Notes: generated from the letters alone by a model not told the origin. Positions 49,358 to 58,053 are shown, numbered from the stretch's first letter. The stretch: DNA of 64,000 nucleotides from an uncultured Sporosarcina sp. (GCA_947644645.1 CANSAF010000004.1:1-64000); one strand, 5' to 3'. Numbers and translations are program-made.

Positions 49358-50248
49358 ATGGAGAAAAAACTTAGAAATTTTAATATAACGGGCATGTTAT
49401 TTATATTGCCTGCTATACTCATTGTAATTTTACTATTAATCTACCCAATTTTTTCGAGTATCTATTTTAGCTTAACAACAAAAAATTTAATTCGACCTTT
49501 CTATGATTTTGTTTGGTTTGAAAATTTTAAGTTTGTTTTAACAAATCCAGATTTTTATAAAGCTTTTGTGAACTCAATAAAATGGACATTCTTTTCAATA
49601 GTTGGTCAATTATTCGTGGGTTTTAGTGCAGCATTGGCTTTAAACAGAATTCCTAGATTTACTGGGATTTATAGAACGTTATTAATCATCCCATGGGCAT
49701 TTCCAGCAATCGTCATAGCTTTCTCTTGGAAATATATTTTAAATGACGTCTATGGTTTTTTACCTAACCTACTTACTCAACTAGGAATTACATCAAGTAA
49801 TATTAACTTTTTAGCCAATCCAGATTTAGTTTTTATCGTTGTTGTTTTGATTAACATTTGGTTTGGCGCACCACTATTTATGGTGAATATATTGTCAGCT
49901 TTAAAGACGATTCCATCCGAACAGTATGAAGCTGCACAAATGGATGGAGCATCCCCACTTCAAGTTTTTTGGCATATTACAATTAGGCATGTTCGCGTTG
50001 TGATTGGACTATTGCTAGTTTTAAGAACAATTTGGATCTTTAATAACTTCGACATTTTGTATTTGATCACAGGTGGTGGTCCTTCAGACAATACAACAAC
50101 GTTGCCGATATTTGCCTATAAAGTCGGCTGGGGGATGAAACAACTTGGCGTTGCGTCAGCAATTACTGTTATTTTACTACTGTTTTTACTTGGTATTTGT
50201 TTCTTATACTTTAAATTACTCGATAAATGGGAAAGGGATGATCGCTAA
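49358..50248 (+). CDS. CUT1 ABC importer permease, MalF-like (predicted sialic acid)
   Basis: A 296-residue six-helix subunit. The ATPase loop reads EAAQMDGASPLQVFWHITI, then LYLITGGGPSDNTTTLP. AGGAGGAG lies before the ATG. Its stop and the next ATG share one base (TAATG). It is part of the importer divergent from the sialidase. Confidence 0.88.
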   Translation: MEKKLRNFNITGMLFILPAILIVILLLIYPIFSSIYFSLTTKNLIRPFYDFVWFENFKFVLTNPDFYKAFVNSIKWTFFSIVGQLFVGFSAALALNRIPRFTGIYRTLLIIPWAFPAIVIAFSWKYILNDVYGFLPNLLTQLGITSSNINFLANPDLVFIVVVLINIWFGAPLFMVNILSALKTIPSEQYEAAQMDGASPLQVFWHITIRHVRVVIGLLLVLRTIWIFNNFDILYLITGGGPSDNTTTLPIFAYKVGWGMKQLGVASAITVILLLFLLGICFLYFKLLDKWERDDR

Positions 50249-51078
50249 TGGTAGGAAGAAATAAATTGTCTACCGCATTAACTTATGTTTACTTGACAAT
50301 ATTAGCCATTGTATCAGTTTTTCCGTTAATCTGGATTGCATTATCATCTATAAAGTCTTCGGGTGAAATGGCGAATTATCCACTTTCATTTTTTCCAAAA
50401 GAAGTCACTTTTGAATATTATACAAGAGTACTCAATGATCTATCATTCACGGTTAATATTAAAAATAGCTTATTAGTGTCATTTTCTGCGACAGTAATTA
50501 CAATTGTCGTTTCTTCATTAGGCGCGTATGGAATTGTCAGATTCTTCCCGAAAGCAGGTAAGAAAATGACAAAAGTTTTGATTACGACTTATATGTTTCC
50601 ACCGATTTTATTGGCAGTTCCTTATTCTATTATTATCGTATCAATAGGCTTAGTAAATACTTGGACAGGTCTTGTCATAACTTATTTATCATTTTCCATT
50701 CCTTATGCGATTTGGATGCTTATTGGATTTTTCCAAACTGTCCCTATAGAAATAGAAGAAGCGGCAAAGGTAGATGGAGCAGGAAAAATGAGAACCTTCT
50801 TACAAGTTGCATTACCCGTTGTTGCGCCCGGAATGGTAGCAACTGCCATTTATACATTTATCAATACATGGAATGAGTTTTTATTTGCATTATTGCTCAT
50901 TAATAGTTCCGAAAAAATGCCGATATCGGTCGCACTATACTCGTTAACAGGCTCGGAAATATTAGACTGGGGAGAAATGATGGCAGCATCAATGATTGTA
51001 ATTTTACCTTCAATTATATTCTTCATGATTATTCAGAATAAAATTGCAGGTGGCTTATCTGATGGTTCAGTAAAATAA
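50248..51078 (+). CDS. CUT1 ABC importer permease, MalG-like (predicted sialic acid)
   Basis: A 276-residue six-helix subunit with the loop EAAKVDGAGKMRTFLQVALP and a C-terminus ending GGLSDGSVK. It overlaps the preceding permease stop by one base. The oxidoreductase gene follows after 28 bases, so uptake and first conversion of the cargo are co-expressed. No ATPase gene is present. Confidence 0.88.
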   Translation: MVGRNKLSTALTYVYLTILAIVSVFPLIWIALSSIKSSGEMANYPLSFFPKEVTFEYYTRVLNDLSFTVNIKNSLLVSFSATVITIVVSSLGAYGIVRFFPKAGKKMTKVLITTYMFPPILLAVPYSIIIVSIGLVNTWTGLVITYLSFSIPYAIWMLIGFFQTVPIEIEEAAKVDGAGKMRTFLQVALPVVAPGMVATAIYTFINTWNEFLFALLLINSSEKMPISVALYSLTGSEILDWGEMMAASMIVILPSIIFFMIIQNKIAGGLSDGSVK

Positions 51079-51106
51079 TTCTTTTAAAATGGAGAGGAGA
51101 CTTTGT

Positions 51107-52231
51107 ATGAAAAAAGTTAATTACGGAGTAGTAGGAACAGGATATTTTGGGGCGGGTCTAGCAAGGATTTTAAATGAATTTGAAGATGCAAAAATTGTTG
51201 CAGTTTACGATCCAGAGAATGCCGAAATCGTTGCGGAAGAACTTGCATGTGAAGTTGAACCAAGTGTTGAAGCATTATGCCAAAGAGAGGATATTGAAGC
51301 GATAATCGTCGCCTCCCCAAATGCCTTTCATAAACATCCCGTTTTAAGTGCAGCACAAAATAAGAAACATGTATTTTGTGAAAAACCAATTGCATTATCT
51401 TATGAAGATTGTCGAGAAATGATTGATATTACAGCAAAAAACAACGTTACCTTTATGGCTGGGCATGTTATGAATTTTATGAATGGCGTGCGTACTGCTA
51501 AAAAACTAATCAACGATGGGGAAATTGGGGAAATTCTTTTTTGTCATGCGGAACGAAACGGTTGGGAAGAAGCACAGAAACAAGTAAGCTGGAAAAAACA
51601 AAGAGCATTGTCTGGTGGACACTTATACCATCATATTCACGAACTTGATTTTATTCAATTTTTAATGGGACCAGCACAGCGCGTGTCTATGGTAGGGGGT
51701 AATGTTGCCCATCAAGGTGAACAATTTGGTGATGAAGATGATATGTTGTTAATTACACTTGAATTTGGTAATAATCGATTTGCAACTCTACAATATGGAT
51801 CAGCTTTTAGATGGAGTGATCACTATGTGAAGATTCAAGGAACAAAAGGGGCCATTTTACTGGATTTACAAGATGTACAAGTTGTTTTAAAAACTCCAGA
51901 AAGAGAAGAAAAGTTCTTATTACACGAATCCGCGGAAGAAGACACTGATCGTACGAATATCTATCGAGGATTAAAATCGGATCAAGCAATCGCTTATGGA
52001 AAACCTAATCAAACTCCGCCAATGTGGCTCCATTCGATTATGGTCAAAGAAATGACGTATTTCCACAACATAATGAAAGGGGCAGAAATTGAAGCGGAAT
52101 TTATTCCTCTATTGGATGGAACTGCTGCAAGCGCCTCAATTGCGACTGCAGATGCACTGACCTTATCGCTTAATGAAGACAGGAAAGTCAGTATTGAGGA
52201 AATCACTGCTAAAGAGAGCTTACAAAGCTGA
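51107..52231 (+). CDS. Gfo/Idh/MocA oxidoreductase in sialic-acid operon (NanOx/YjhC candidate)
   Basis: A 374-residue dehydrogenase. The Rossmann motif is GVVGTGYFGAGLARIL, the EKP motif is CEKPIALSYEDCREM, and GGHLYHHIHELDFIQF is the substrate-domain block with paired histidines. The ATG at 51107 follows GAGAGGAG; an ATG at 51089 lies inside that site. It is the last gene of the importer operon. R. gnavus NanOx and E. coli YjhC belong to this superfamily and convert 2,7-anhydro-Neu5Ac to Neu5Ac with NAD cycling. The pneumococcal nanB locus also holds such a gene. With a NanB-like sialidase beside it this role is the best guess, but sequence alone does not prove the substrate. Confidence 0.82.
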   Translation: MKKVNYGVVGTGYFGAGLARILNEFEDAKIVAVYDPENAEIVAEELACEVEPSVEALCQREDIEAIIVASPNAFHKHPVLSAAQNKKHVFCEKPIALSYEDCREMIDITAKNNVTFMAGHVMNFMNGVRTAKKLINDGEIGEILFCHAERNGWEEAQKQVSWKKQRALSGGHLYHHIHELDFIQFLMGPAQRVSMVGGNVAHQGEQFGDEDDMLLITLEFGNNRFATLQYGSAFRWSDHYVKIQGTKGAILLDLQDVQVVLKTPEREEKFLLHESAEEDTDRTNIYRGLKSDQAIAYGKPNQTPPMWLHSIMVKEMTYFHNIMKGAEIEAEFIPLLDGTAASASIATADALTLSLNEDRKVSIEEITAKESLQS

Positions 52232-52346
52232 TGTTTAGTGTAATCAATATTTGAATACATATTCTACTTCTAATTCATTTAGAAGTAGTCTGTTATTACA
52301 GTATGATTTATCGTGAACATCATTATGATAAATAGTAATTACTTTT

Positions 52347-52394
52347 AAGACAACATCTGAAAAGTACATTCGTTGACTTTCAAGATGTTGTCTT
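52347..52394 (+). terminator. Terminator of the importer-oxidoreductase operon
   Basis: AAGACAACATCT pairs perfectly with AGATGTTGTCTT, with inner GAAA/TTTC pairing, 115 bases after the stop. Confidence 0.75.
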
Positions 52395-52442
52395 ATTGTA
52401 TATTAATTTGATACAATCTATCGAAATAAATCTAATAAAAAA

Positions 52443-52483
52443 CTGTCATAAAAAATCAAGTTGCTCACTGATTTTTATGACAG
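52443..52483. terminator. Terminator between the convergent operon and the RpiR gene
   Basis: CTGTCATAAAAATCA-type arms (52443 and 52469) pair and end with CTTTTT or AGTTTTTT on either side. It is placed to stop the RpiR gene on the minus strand. Confidence 0.85.
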
Positions 52484-52491
52484 CTTTTTAC

Positions 52492-53346
52492 TTAAATCAT
52501 CTTTTCAACAACTGCGTTTGCTGTTAATTCCTTATTTCTCCGTGATTTATCATTTGTTCTTTTAAAATATTCCATGTAAAGCAAATCTAATAAATATAAT
52601 TGGGCTATTTTAGCTGTAAGACTACCACCTTGTAAAGGACCTTCATTCGCCCCACAAAGTAAAGTTATATCCGCATAACTTGTTAATGGTGATTTTGCAA
52701 ATCGAGTAATTGCAATAATTTTTGCTCCTCGCTCTTTGGCTACTTTTGCGACTTCAATTGTATCCTTTGTCGATCCAGAATAAGAGATTAATACTGCCAC
52801 TTCGGATTCTGTCATTAAAGAGGCCGACATAATTTGTAAATGTGAATCGATTGTACACTCTGTTTTATTTGTAATCCGCATAAATTTATTTTTCGCTTCT
52901 AATGCTGTCATTAAAGAAGAACCTACACCAAAGAAATGAACTCGATTTCCTTGAATTATATACTCAACAGCTTTTTCAATATCTGCTGAATTGATTAAAT
53001 CATTCGTTTCTGTTAATGCATTAACAGTTGTCGTTAATATTTTAGAAGATAGTTCTGCAATTGTATCTTCCATCGTCACTTCACTAGTAAGTTGAGACAT
53101 TTCACTTTCTGCCGTCGTACTATGCGCCAATGCAATTTTAAATTCTTGATACCCTTTCAATTTTAAAGTTTTACAAAATCTGAACACACTTGACTCTCCA
53201 ACATCGCAAGCCTCAGCTAAATCTGTAATTGACATATAAATTACATCTGTAGTATTTTCAAGAATATAATCCGCGACTTTCTTTTCCGTATTTGTGAATC
53301 TATTGTATCGAGCGTGTATGTAAGCAAGAATATCAGTTTTCGTCAT
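52492..53346 (-). CDS. RpiR/MurR-family regulator (NanR-like)
   Basis: A 284-residue regulator. The N-terminal HTH_6 domain is at residues 1-77 (NRFTNTEKKVADYILENTTDVIYMSITDLAEACDVGESSVFRFCK). The C-terminal SIS phosphosugar-binding domain has HFFGVGSSLMTALEAKNKFMR and AVLISYSGSTKDTIEVAKVAKERGAKIIAIT. RpiR-type NanR proteins sense ManNAc-6-P or similar sugar phosphates, and the SIS domain here fits that. It lies between the importer operon and nanE, each with its own terminator. A GAATAG/CTATTC inverted repeat (about 53371-53402) lies upstream and could be its own operator. Confidence 0.86.
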   Translation of the reverse strand: MTKTDILAYIHARYNRFTNTEKKVADYILENTTDVIYMSITDLAEACDVGESSVFRFCKTLKLKGYQEFKIALAHSTTAESEMSQLTSEVTMEDTIAELSSKILTTTVNALTETNDLINSADIEKAVEYIIQGNRVHFFGVGSSLMTALEAKNKFMRITNKTECTIDSHLQIMSASLMTESEVAVLISYSGSTKDTIEVAKVAKERGAKIIAITRFAKSPLTSYADITLLCGANEGPLQGGSLTAKIAQLYLLDLLYMEYFKRTNDKSRRNKELTANAVVEKMI

Positions 53347-53433
53347 GATTTCCCCCCCTTATTTTTATTCTTGAATAGCTAATACATTATCTTTGACTAT
53401 TCCCAGTTTTTTAAATAAAAAACACGGACCCAT

Positions 53434-53471
53434 CGCTATAACATGTACATTCCAAAGTACATATTATAGCG
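53434..53471 (-). terminator. Terminator of nanE
   Basis: CGCTATAA-ATGTAC pairs with GTACAT-TTATAGCG around an 8-base loop, 28 bases after the nanE stop. Confidence 0.8.
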
Positions 53472-53498
53472 ACGAGTCCCCTACGTACTAAAATGGAA

Positions 53499-54188
53499 TC
53501 AAGGAATTGCTGCAATAAATCGCTTAGCAATCTCCAATGGTCGAGTAATTGCTGAGCCAACTACGGCTGAATCGACTCCTAGCTCAAATATATACCTCAA
53601 TTCCTCTGGTGTCCATATGCCACCCTCTGCAATGACTGGTATAGGAAAATCCTTAACTAACCGTTCAATCATTTCCATATTCGGTAATTTAAGTTCTTTT
53701 GTATATTCCGTATAACCACTTAATGTTGTACCTACACAATCAAATCCTAACTTATAAGCTTCTTTAGCTTCTTCATAAGTTGAACAGTCTGCCATAAATA
53801 ATTGATCTTTATATTTTTCTTTAATGAGTGGAAACACTTCACTAATCGTTTTCCCATCCGGTCTAACCCTTTTAGTCGCATCTAAGGCTATCAAATCAAC
53901 TCCTTCTTGCACAAGAAGATCAATTTCTTTCATCGTTGGCGTAATAAAAACGTCTGACCCCTCATAATCTTGTTTGATTATCCCAATAATCGGTAAATCC
54001 ACACTTTTTTTAATAGCTTGTATATCAATGATGCTGTTAGCACGGATTCCTTTCGCACCTGCCATCTTAGCCGAACAAGCCATTTTCCCCATTATAAAAG
54101 AACTGTGGAGAGGTTCTTCAGGAAGTGCCTGACAGGAAACGACAAGGCCTCCTTGTATTTTCTTAAAAATATTCTCTTTTGTCCTCAT
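53499..54188 (-). CDS. nanE: N-acylglucosamine-6-phosphate 2-epimerase
   Basis: A 229-residue TIM-barrel epimerase converting ManNAc-6-phosphate to GlcNAc-6-phosphate. The family blocks are GGLVVSCQALPEEPLHSS, GAKGIRANS, LPIIGIIKQDY, ALDATKRVRPDG, FDCVGTTLSGYT and PVIAEGGIWTPEEL, with the catalytic lysine in GIIKQDY. GGAG lies 10 bases before the ATG. It is transcribed alone from the 54189-54485 spacer, which has a 12-base palindrome and a 12-base direct repeat. nagA and nagB, needed to finish the route to fructose 6-phosphate, are not in the window. Confidence 0.92.
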   Translation of the reverse strand: MRTKENIFKKIQGGLVVSCQALPEEPLHSSFIMGKMACSAKMAGAKGIRANSIIDIQAIKKSVDLPIIGIIKQDYEGSDVFITPTMKEIDLLVQEGVDLIALDATKRVRPDGKTISEVFPLIKEKYKDQLFMADCSTYEEAKEAYKLGFDCVGTTLSGYTEYTKELKLPNMEMIERLVKDFPIPVIAEGGIWTPEELRYIFELGVDSAVVGSAITRPLEIAKRFIAAIP

Positions 54189-54259
54189 CTTAAATCGTCT
54201 CCTATATTTAATAATACCTTCACAGCCTCCATAGAGATCCCTAGCATAAATCTTCCCTA

Positions 54260-54277
54260 AGACAAGTTAACTTGACT
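54260..54277. promoter_or_regulatory. Palindrome upstream of nanE (possible operator)
   Basis: CAAGTTAACTTG is a perfect 12-base palindrome, extended to AGACAAGTTAACTTGACT with one mismatch pair. It lies about 75 bases before the nanE start. Confidence 0.4.
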
Positions 54278-54426
54278 AAACTAATCATTCTATACGAGAA
54301 GTTTCGACTGAATTCTTACATAGTATAGAAACGCCTTTATACGTTTTGATATCTAATCACATATTTGCATCTCTATTTTATAATCAATTTAAGCCTTCTC
54401 AACTTTACTGTTTAGATTTTTATAGG

Positions 54427-54464
54427 AATTCTTAAGGTGGGTAGAAAAGCTAAATTCTTAAGGT
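54427..54464. repeat. 12-bp direct repeat downstream of nanA
   Basis: AATTCTTAAGGT occurs at 54427 and again at 54453, a step of 26 bases. The function is unknown. A similar word, CCTAAGAATT, occurs near 47530 upstream of the sialidase. Confidence 0.5.
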
Positions 54465-54485
54465 TAGAGATTATCTTCTATAACT

Positions 54486-55406
54486 TTATCCTTCTGCCCC
54501 AACAAAACTCTCAATTGCTTCGTCAATCTGATTTTTAATTGCTTCGATTTTGCTTAAATCTTCACCAATGACCGGCTCTAGTGGACCTCTAACTGACCCA
54601 ATATTCAGACCTCTTAATTTATAGACTTCCTTAATTGTTGAATACATTGAACCATTTAAGGAACATAATGCGATAATAATATCGTTAATAACCTTTTGAA
54701 TGCTTCTCGCTTTTTCAAACTCTCCTGCCGCAACTAATTTTTCAGCTTGTAAAAATAGTTCTGGCATCGCCCCGTAAGTCCCGCCGATTCCTGCATCAGC
54801 ACCAATAATTCTTCCTGCAACATATTGTTCATCTGGTCCGTTAAACACAATAAAATGATCATGTGCTGCTGCTTTAAATCTTTCAATATCCATGACAGGC
54901 ATGGAAGAATTTTTCACACCAATTAATTTTTTATTTTCCAACAATCTTTCCAATAAATTTGTCGTTAAATGATAACCAGTAGTTTGTGGAATATTGTAAA
55001 TAATAAAAGGAAGATCCGTCGCTTCCATAATTTCAGTCCAATATTTCTCAATCGCTGTTTCAGGTAATAAAAAATAGATTGGTGGAATTGCAGATAGTGC
55101 ATCATACCCAAGCTCTTCAGCATACTTCGCAAGTTCAATACTTTCTTTCGTTGACGGTGCGCCAACATGTGCAATTAATGTGAGCTTTCCTCGCACATTT
55201 TCCGCGACGTACTTTAAAGTTTTTTTCCTTTCTTCGAGATTTTGATAAATGCATTCTCCCGAACTACCACCTACATATAAGCCCTTAACGCCCTTTTCAT
55301 AAAGATATGTAGATAATTGATGCGTTCTTTCTTCCGATATTTCCCCTGCATCATCGTAACAAGCATAAAAAGCAGGAATAATGCCTTTATATTGATTTAA
55401 ATCCAT
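54486..55406 (-). CDS. nanA: N-acetylneuraminate lyase (DapA/NanA family)
   Basis: A 306-residue class I aldolase that splits Neu5Ac into ManNAc and pyruvate. The carboxylate-binding loop GGSSGECIY is near residue 46. Tyr137 in IIYNIPQTTGY and Schiff-base Lys165 in LIGVKNSS are in place, and GYDALSAIPPIYF is typical of sialic acid lyases. Length is normal. A near-perfect cre box lies about 20 bases upstream. It is a separate transcription unit from nanE and from the kinase upstream. Dihydrodipicolinate synthase is a less likely reading given the locus. Confidence 0.9.
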   Translation of the reverse strand: MDLNQYKGIIPAFYACYDDAGEISEERTHQLSTYLYEKGVKGLYVGGSSGECIYQNLEERKKTLKYVAENVRGKLTLIAHVGAPSTKESIELAKYAEELGYDALSAIPPIYFLLPETAIEKYWTEIMEATDLPFIIYNIPQTTGYHLTTNLLERLLENKKLIGVKNSSMPVMDIERFKAAAHDHFIVFNGPDEQYVAGRIIGADAGIGGTYGAMPELFLQAEKLVAAGEFEKARSIQKVINDIIIALCSLNGSMYSTIKEVYKLRGLNIGSVRGPLEPVIGEDLSKIEAIKNQIDEAIESFVGAEG

Positions 55407-55426
55407 TTCTATTCCTTCCTCCCTTT

Positions 55427-55440
55427 TGTAACCGTTTCCA
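55427..55440 (-). promoter_or_regulatory. cre box (CcpA) before nanA
   Basis: TGGAAACGGTTACA on the minus strand matches 13 of 14 consensus positions and ends 20 bases before the nanA start. Confidence 0.7.
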
Positions 55441-55557
55441 ATTATATTTTATCACTTATTCTGAAAATTGTAAATAACTTTCTTCTATTATGATTATTAT
55501 TGAAAAAAATATCCACCACTTTATTTATTATATTCATTCCTAAAACAAAACCAGCAT

Positions 55558-55603
55558 AAAAAACAGTGGTGATCAATCATTTCGACTGATCACCACTGTT
55601 TTT
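55558..55603 (-). terminator. Terminator of the ROK kinase gene
   Basis: ACAGTGGTGATCA pairs perfectly with TGATCACCACTGT and is flanked by A6 and T6. It is fully symmetric and may act in both directions. Confidence 0.93.
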
Positions 55604-55620
55604 TCAATATTATCTTCTAC

Positions 55621-56508
55621 TCAATCCACGGTCATATGAAGCGTCGCCGCTCCGAGTAATCCCGCTTTATTCCCAAGTGAAGCTTTCATGATTTTCATAT
55701 CTGAAAAACTACTGATGAGTCGCTGTTCCATGCGCTCTCTCACCATGTCGATTAAACGATCTTGTTCCATCACACCGCCGCCAATAATAATTGCCGATGG
55801 ATTAAAAATATGTGTGAGTGACACTAAACCATGATTGACCTCATCTATCCAATCACTTAAAATTTGTTCAAGTTCTGGATGCCCTGCTTCAAGCGCTTCA
55901 AAAATTTTACGTCCATTATCATATTTCTCATCTATTTTCTGAGCATTTCTTACCAAAGCTGTTGTCGAAGCATATCTTTCATAGCAACCAAAGTGACCAC
56001 AATTACATTTTTCTCCATTTGGATGCACAATCATATGTCCGAATTCTGCCGCTACGCCATTAGCACCTTTATATAACGATGAATTTAAAACCATTGCGCC
56101 ACCAATACCTGTCCCGTAAGTTAAGCAGAGAAAATTCGCATCCTCTTTTCCCGCACCGAACATTTTCTCACCTAATGCTGCACAGTTTACATCGTTTTCA
56201 ACTTTTACCGGTACTTGAAACTTTTTTTCAAAAATTGCTTGTACGTTCGCACCTGTATAACCAGGGATATTTTCACTTGCATAGACAATCACACCGCGAT
56301 CACTGTCAACTTGCCCAGCAGTACTAATACCGATTGCGTCAAAATCCGTATACTTTTTCGAAACAACTTGTACTAAATTTTCTAGTAAATGCTTTCCGCC
56401 TTTACGCGCTTCCGAATCAATCTCTTGAAATGAAGATATCTCACCTTGCTCATCCACTAAACACATTTTAATCGCTGTTCCACCAATATCTATCGCTAAA
56501 ACTTTCAG
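55621..56508 (-). CDS. nanK: ROK-family sugar kinase (N-acetylmannosamine kinase candidate)
   Basis: A 295-residue kinase without a DNA-binding domain. The N-terminal phosphate loop is VLAIDIGGTAIKMCLVD. NDVNCAALGEKMFG holds the catalytic Asp. Zinc motif CNCGHFGCYERYAS and GGGVMEQ complete the ROK pattern. In a nan locus it should phosphorylate ManNAc to ManNAc-6-P. The start is uncertain: CTG 56508 gives MKVLAIDIGG and lies 9 bases after AAAGG, while GTG 56517 and TTG 56532 lack a site. It is its own transcription unit between two strong terminators. A glucokinase role cannot be excluded. Confidence 0.82.
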   Translation of the reverse strand: MKVLAIDIGGTAIKMCLVDEQGEISSFQEIDSEARKGGKHLLENLVQVVSKKYTDFDAIGISTAGQVDSDRGVIVYASENIPGYTGANVQAIFEKKFQVPVKVENDVNCAALGEKMFGAGKEDANFLCLTYGTGIGGAMVLNSSLYKGANGVAAEFGHMIVHPNGEKCNCGHFGCYERYASTTALVRNAQKIDEKYDNGRKIFEALEAGHPELEQILSDWIDEVNHGLVSLTHIFNPSAIIIGGGVMEQDRLIDMVRERMEQRLISSFSDMKIMKASLGNKAGLLGAATLHMTVD

Positions 56509-56610
56509 TGTACTCACCCTTTGTTTTTTCAAATAATTTGCGCATTAACTGTAGCATAATTTACCTTTTCTTTCTACACTCTCACCTGATGATTTTTGTT
56601 CACCATAATA

Positions 56611-56637
56611 AAAACAAGCCCATGAAGGACTTGTTTT
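56611..56637 (-). terminator. Terminator of the oxidoreductase gene at 56.6 kb
   Basis: AAAACAAG-CC pairs with GG-CTTGTTTT around ATGAA, 9 bases past the stop. Confidence 0.8.
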
Positions 56638-56645
56638 TAACATCC

Positions 56646-57689
56646 TTATTCAAATACAATCGCTCTTCCTTCTTCTGCAGACTGATAAAGCGCTTGAATA
56701 ATTTTTTGAATAATGACGCCTTCTTCGGCAGTGCTAGATGGTAATTTTCCACCTAAACAACTTTCCACAAATTGACTAATTTCTCTGTGATGACCATTCA
56801 CTTTCGGTGCATAAGCAGGCGTAATATCAATTAGCGTACCATGCTTCTCTTGATAAAATTTTAATGGGAAAATATCAGCCCCGCCTTTATCGCCCATTAA
56901 AGAAACTTGCATCACTTCATTCTTCTCAACATTTGCGGCAAAAGCTGATTCAATCACAATTGAGGCACCATTTTTAAATGTAATCATGCCAACCGCCATA
57001 TCTTCCACGGAGAAATTTTCATAATCCCAATCTCCAAATAAACCGACACCTTTTTTATTGCCAATTCGTTGATGCGTTTGTCCAAGCACAATAGCAGGTT
57101 CCGGATAACCCATTAAATGCAGCGCAACATCTAACATATGAACGCCAATGTCAATAAGTGGACCCCCGCCTTGTAATTCTTTATTCGTAAAGACGCCCCA
57201 TCCCGGAATCCCTCTTCGACGAATCGCTTGCACCCGCGCTGAATAAACTTCACCAAGTTCACCAGCTTCAATAAATGATTTTGCAATTTCGACTTCACTT
57301 TGATAACGGAAATGAAAACCGTATGTTAATATTTTACCCATTTCTTTTGCAACATTCGCCATTTCCTGCGCTTCTTCTGCTGTCATTGCAGGCGGCTTTT
57401 CACATAATACATGGCAACCTGCTTTTAGTGCAGTAATCGTTGCTTCTTTATGAAATTTATTTGGAATACAGACGCTCACTGCATCGATTTCTGTTTCCGA
57501 AAACATCTCTTCATAATTTGTAAATGTTGCTGGAATATTAAATTGACGCGCAACGGCTTCTGCCTTTTCACCGTCAACATCCATAATTGCAACGATTTCC
57601 ACTCGATCTTTATTTTCTAAATAAAACGGAATATGTACTGCTTTCGCAATTTCCCCTGCACCAATTAAACCTACACGTAACTTTTTCAC
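56646..57689 (-). CDS. Gfo/Idh/MocA family oxidoreductase
   Basis: A 347-residue dehydrogenase with Rossmann motif GLIGAGEIAKAVHIPFY, EKP motif CEKPPAMTAEEAQEM, and GGGPLIDIGVHMLDVALHLMG in the substrate domain. The start is GTG 57689, with GAGGGTG 6 bases before; earlier GTG codons lie within that site. It is the last gene of the minus-strand cluster of importer, LacI, ThuA, oxidoreductase and isomerase, but is cut off from it by a terminator and a 209-base repeat array. It probably acts on the same sugar with its own promoter. Confidence 0.85.
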   Translation of the reverse strand: MKKLRVGLIGAGEIAKAVHIPFYLENKDRVEIVAIMDVDGEKAEAVARQFNIPATFTNYEEMFSETEIDAVSVCIPNKFHKEATITALKAGCHVLCEKPPAMTAEEAQEMANVAKEMGKILTYGFHFRYQSEVEIAKSFIEAGELGEVYSARVQAIRRRGIPGWGVFTNKELQGGGPLIDIGVHMLDVALHLMGYPEPAIVLGQTHQRIGNKKGVGLFGDWDYENFSVEDMAVGMITFKNGASIVIESAFAANVEKNEVMQVSLMGDKGGADIFPLKFYQEKHGTLIDITPAYAPKVNGHHREISQFVESCLGGKLPSSTAEEGVIIQKIIQALYQSAEEGRAIVFE

Positions 57690-57793
57690 CCTGTACACCC
57701 TCACTTGTTGAAATAATTTTCTATATTCTTTATATATTCTACATCATATAATAATATTCGCTGTTAATATGAAGGAATTTTCAAAATAACTAG

Positions 57794-58002
57794 ATTCACC
57801 TAAAGTTCATGGCGAATTCACTAAGTTTTTAGCTTGATTGCCTAATGTTCCTTCATAATTACCTAAAGTAACACCAGAATTACCTAAAGTTCCTCCGTAA
57901 TTACCTAAAGTCAAATGAATTCACTAAAGTTTCACCTTTATTGCCTAATGTTTCTTCAGAATTACCTAAAGTAACATCAGAATTATCTAAAGTTCCTCCC
58001 CT
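57794..58002. repeat. 21-bp tandem repeat array, ten degenerate units
   Basis: Ten units beginning ATT start at 57794, 57816, 57837, 57858, 57879, 57900, 57919, 57940, 57961 and 57982. The core is ATTACCTAAAGT followed by a variable tail such as TCCTTCAGA. Steps are 21 bases except one of 22 and one of 19. Units 2-5 are copied as units 7-10, 124 bases apart. On minus the 21-base steps read SEGTLGN-like heptads, but the 19-base unit breaks the frame. It fills most of the gap 57705-58053. Confidence 0.85.
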
Positions 58003-58019
58003 TTTCCCAAGTATGAAAA

Positions 58020-58046
58020 GGGATGTCTCGAATTTCTAGACATCCC
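58020..58046 (-). terminator. Terminator of the isomerase gene at 58 kb
   Basis: GGGATGTCT pairs with AGACATCCC around a 9-base loop, followed by TTTTC on minus, 8 bases after the stop. Confidence 0.88.
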
Positions 58047-58053
58047 CAACCAC

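Noticed and set aside
54486..55406. Dihydrodipicolinate synthase (dapA)
   Set aside because: The fold is shared, but the motifs and the nan gene neighbours fit N-acetylneuraminate lyase better.
57794..58002. CRISPR array
   Set aside because: Units are 21 bases, tandem and degenerate, with no unique spacers of 30-40 bases and no cas genes.
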